Assembly: GCA_004553545.1 (NCBI GenBank)
Contig: SFLD01000032.1
Span: 1-22,663, forward strand
DNA from: Clostridiales bacterium
GTDB taxonomy: Bacteria > Bacillota > Clostridia > Oscillospirales > Oscillospiraceae
DNA length: 22,663 bases
Reading direction: 5' to 3'
Positions 21,751 through 22,663 of the stretch are shown here, piece after piece; positions within the stretch are counted from its first letter, which is position 1; every line of letters begins with the position of its first letter. The notes below the pieces were generated by a model. It did no database searches. It saw only the letters and a program-made list of their open reading frames with translations, and was not told where the DNA came from. Position numbers and translations under genes: made by a program.

Positions 21751-22000
21751 GGACGGCAGGGGTGGGGCTCTGTCCCCGCCCGGCTTTCTGGGATCGATGG
21801 CGGCTGCAAGGGACTCTGTAGGGGCCGACCTATGTGTCGGCCCGTGAGCAGGTCCCGCGAAGATGATGTGTCCGGGCGGACACACAGGTCCGCCCCTACG
21901 CAGGAAGGGAAACATTCCGGAGCCAACGGGATCGGTGCAAAACGCAGCCTTCCCCGGCGGGGCGGGGCAGAGCCCGCCCCCTACAGGGGGGACCGGAGCC
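21751..22000 (+). repeat. Type A composite repeat, tandem unit 1
   Basis: A 250-bp unit from GGACGGCAGG to GACCGGAGCC. Module 1 is a GGGGTGGGG-type hairpin. Module 2 is an 82-bp element (21818-21899) with GTAGGGGCC at one end and CGCCCCTAC at the other. A linker and module 3, the GGGGCGGG-GCAGAG-CCCGCCCC hairpin, follow. Unit 2 follows directly and differs at about 18 positions by hand count. Confidence 0.9.
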
Positions 22001-22250
22001 GGACGGCAGGGGCGGGGCTCTGTCGCCACCCAGGTTTTCGGGATCGATGGCGGCTGCAAGGGACTCTGTAGGGGCCAACCTATGTGTCGGCCCGTGAGCA
22101 GGCCCTGGGAGGATGACGTATCCGGGCGGACACACAGGTCCGCCCCTACGCAGGAAGGGAAACATTCCGGAGCCAACGGGATCGGTGCAAAACGCAGCCA
22201 TCCCCGGCGGGGCGGGGCGGAGCCCGCCCCCTACAGTGGGGGCCGGAGCC
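22001..22250 (+). repeat. Type A composite repeat, tandem unit 2
   Basis: Exactly 250 bases after unit 1, in the same order. Several changes break stems without compensation (CCCCGCCC to CGCCACCC in module 1; GGCCGACC to GGCCAACC at 22071-22080), so this unit looks decayed in structure although recently duplicated. The 82-bp element is 22068-22149. Confidence 0.9.
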
Positions 22251-22465
22251 GGACGGCAGGGGTGGGGCTCTGTCCCCGCCCAGGTTTTCGGGATCGATGG
22301 AGGGCCGCGATAGGCTCTGTAGGGGCCGACCTATGTGTCGGCCCGTGAGCGGGTCCCGGGCGGAGGGCGTGCCCGGGCGCACACACAGGTCCGCCCCTAC
22401 GCGGTGATGGAGGCGTTCCGGAGCCAACGGGATCGGTGCAAAACGCAGCCTTCCCTACCCCGAAA
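22251..22465 (+). repeat. Type A composite repeat, tandem unit 3 (3' module missing)
   Basis: It starts with the same GGACGGCAGG block, carries the 82-bp element at 22319-22400 (offset by one base relative to an exact 250 period) and the linker, then stops after CGCAGCCTTCCC. The third hairpin is absent; a gene terminator follows. Confidence 0.88.
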
Positions 22466-22470
22466 AGCAC

Positions 22471-22506
22471 AAAAAGGCCCCGCGGGCGGGAGCCCGCGGG
22501 GTCTTT
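22471..22506 (-). terminator. Terminator of the minus-strand gene at the right edge
   Basis: A stem of about 15 pairs (22473-22487 with 22492-22506, including ten perfect G/C pairs) has a GGGA loop. On the minus strand it runs into a T-tract (plus-strand AAAAA at 22471-22475). It lies about 20 bases downstream of the stop codon at 22525. Confidence 0.88.
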
Positions 22507-22524
22507 GGGGTCTTTCTTTCGGGA

Positions 22525-22663
22525 TCAGCCCTCGGCCTTGGGAGCCTCGGCGGCAGCCTTCTCGGCGGCGGCCTTGGCGGCGGCAGCGGCCTTCTCGGCC
22601 TGAGCCTTCTTGATGGCCTTGTACTTCTCCTTCTCCTCGGCGGTGGCGATGGGCAGGATGGCG
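22525..22663 (-). CDS. C-terminal end of an unidentified protein with an Ala/Lys/Glu tail (partial)
   Basis: Only the last 46 codons are in the window, entering from beyond position 22663 and ending in GCC GAG GGC TGA. The residues are ILPIATAEEKEKYKAIKKAQ, followed by about 25 residues made nearly only of Ala, Lys and Glu (AEKAAAAAKAAAEKAAAEAP, then KAEG). Such helical charged tails occur on several ribosomal and translation-related or abundant cytoplasmic proteins, but I cannot identify this one. A strong terminator follows the stop, which supports a real gene. Confidence 0.75.
   Translation of the reverse strand, partial: AILPIATAEEKEKYKAIKKAQAEKAAAAAKAAAEKAAAEAPKAEG

Noticed and set aside
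21751..22465. CRISPR array
   Set aside because: The period is 250 bp, the whole unit is repeated rather than a short repeat with unique spacers, and no cas gene is nearby.
21582..22470. Frames of 90-170 codons on both strands in the right tandem array
   Set aside because: Each frame repeats with the 250-bp period and has no coding signature apart from the repeat sequence.

Overview
The window looks like chromosomal DNA of a GC-rich Gram-positive anaerobe, most likely a Clostridia member of the Oscillospiraceae type (Oscillibacter/Flavonifractor/Lawsonibacter-like). The evidence is the heat-shock order hrcA-grpE-dnaK-dnaJ behind a perfect CIRCE operator, a DnaK without the insertion typical of Gram-negative homologues, the pth-mfd pair, several lipoproteins with lipoboxes, an ECF-type transporter S component, strong AGGAGG-type ribosome binding sites and sigma-A-like promoters. 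This placement rests on gene content and style, not on a database search. I saw no tRNA, rRNA, CRISPR array, transposase, integrase or phage gene.

Layout. 1-433: an inverted copy of a short mosaic repeat, then the promoter and structured leader of pth. 434-8531, plus strand: pth-mfd (tRNA recycling and transcription-coupled repair), a lipoprotein resembling a degenerate PrsA/SurA foldase, a thiolase with its own promoter, a small lipoprotein, and an ECF S component behind its own promoter and a palindrome. Strong terminators follow mfd, the small lipoprotein and the S component. 8580-9893: about 1.3 kb of noncoding repeat island built from hairpin modules. 9894-13238, minus strand: a tight operon mutY - two small membrane proteins - PfkB-family kinase - PflX-like radical SAM protein, with one abutting junction and three successive 4-base stop/start overlaps. 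13361-14077: a metallo-beta-lactamase-fold hydrolase on the plus strand. 14112-15604, minus: a membrane-anchored TIM-barrel protein (DUF4015-like) and rpiB. 15702-21548, minus: the heat-shock operon hrcA-grpE-dnaK-dnaJ, ending in a PHP-family phosphatase. 21600-22465: promoter and CIRCE of that operon, then a tandem array of about three 250-bp repeat units. 22525-22663: the 3' end of an unidentified minus-strand gene with an Ala/Lys/Glu-rich tail and its terminator.

The coding part is mostly housekeeping. The least ordinary material is (a) the two repeat islands, which share one ~230-250-bp composite unit made of three hairpins and a second unit whose internal 10-bp stem shows a compensatory base change between copies; (b) the mutY operon with two uncharacterised small membrane proteins and a promoter that predicts a leaderless mRNA; (c) AT-rich inverted-repeat elements inside the heat-shock operon, one of which appears to carry part of a second dnaK promoter; and (d) a thiolase with an extra segment of about 25 residues. 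I did not find a convincing new multi-gene system; the repeat family and the mutY operon are the best leads.
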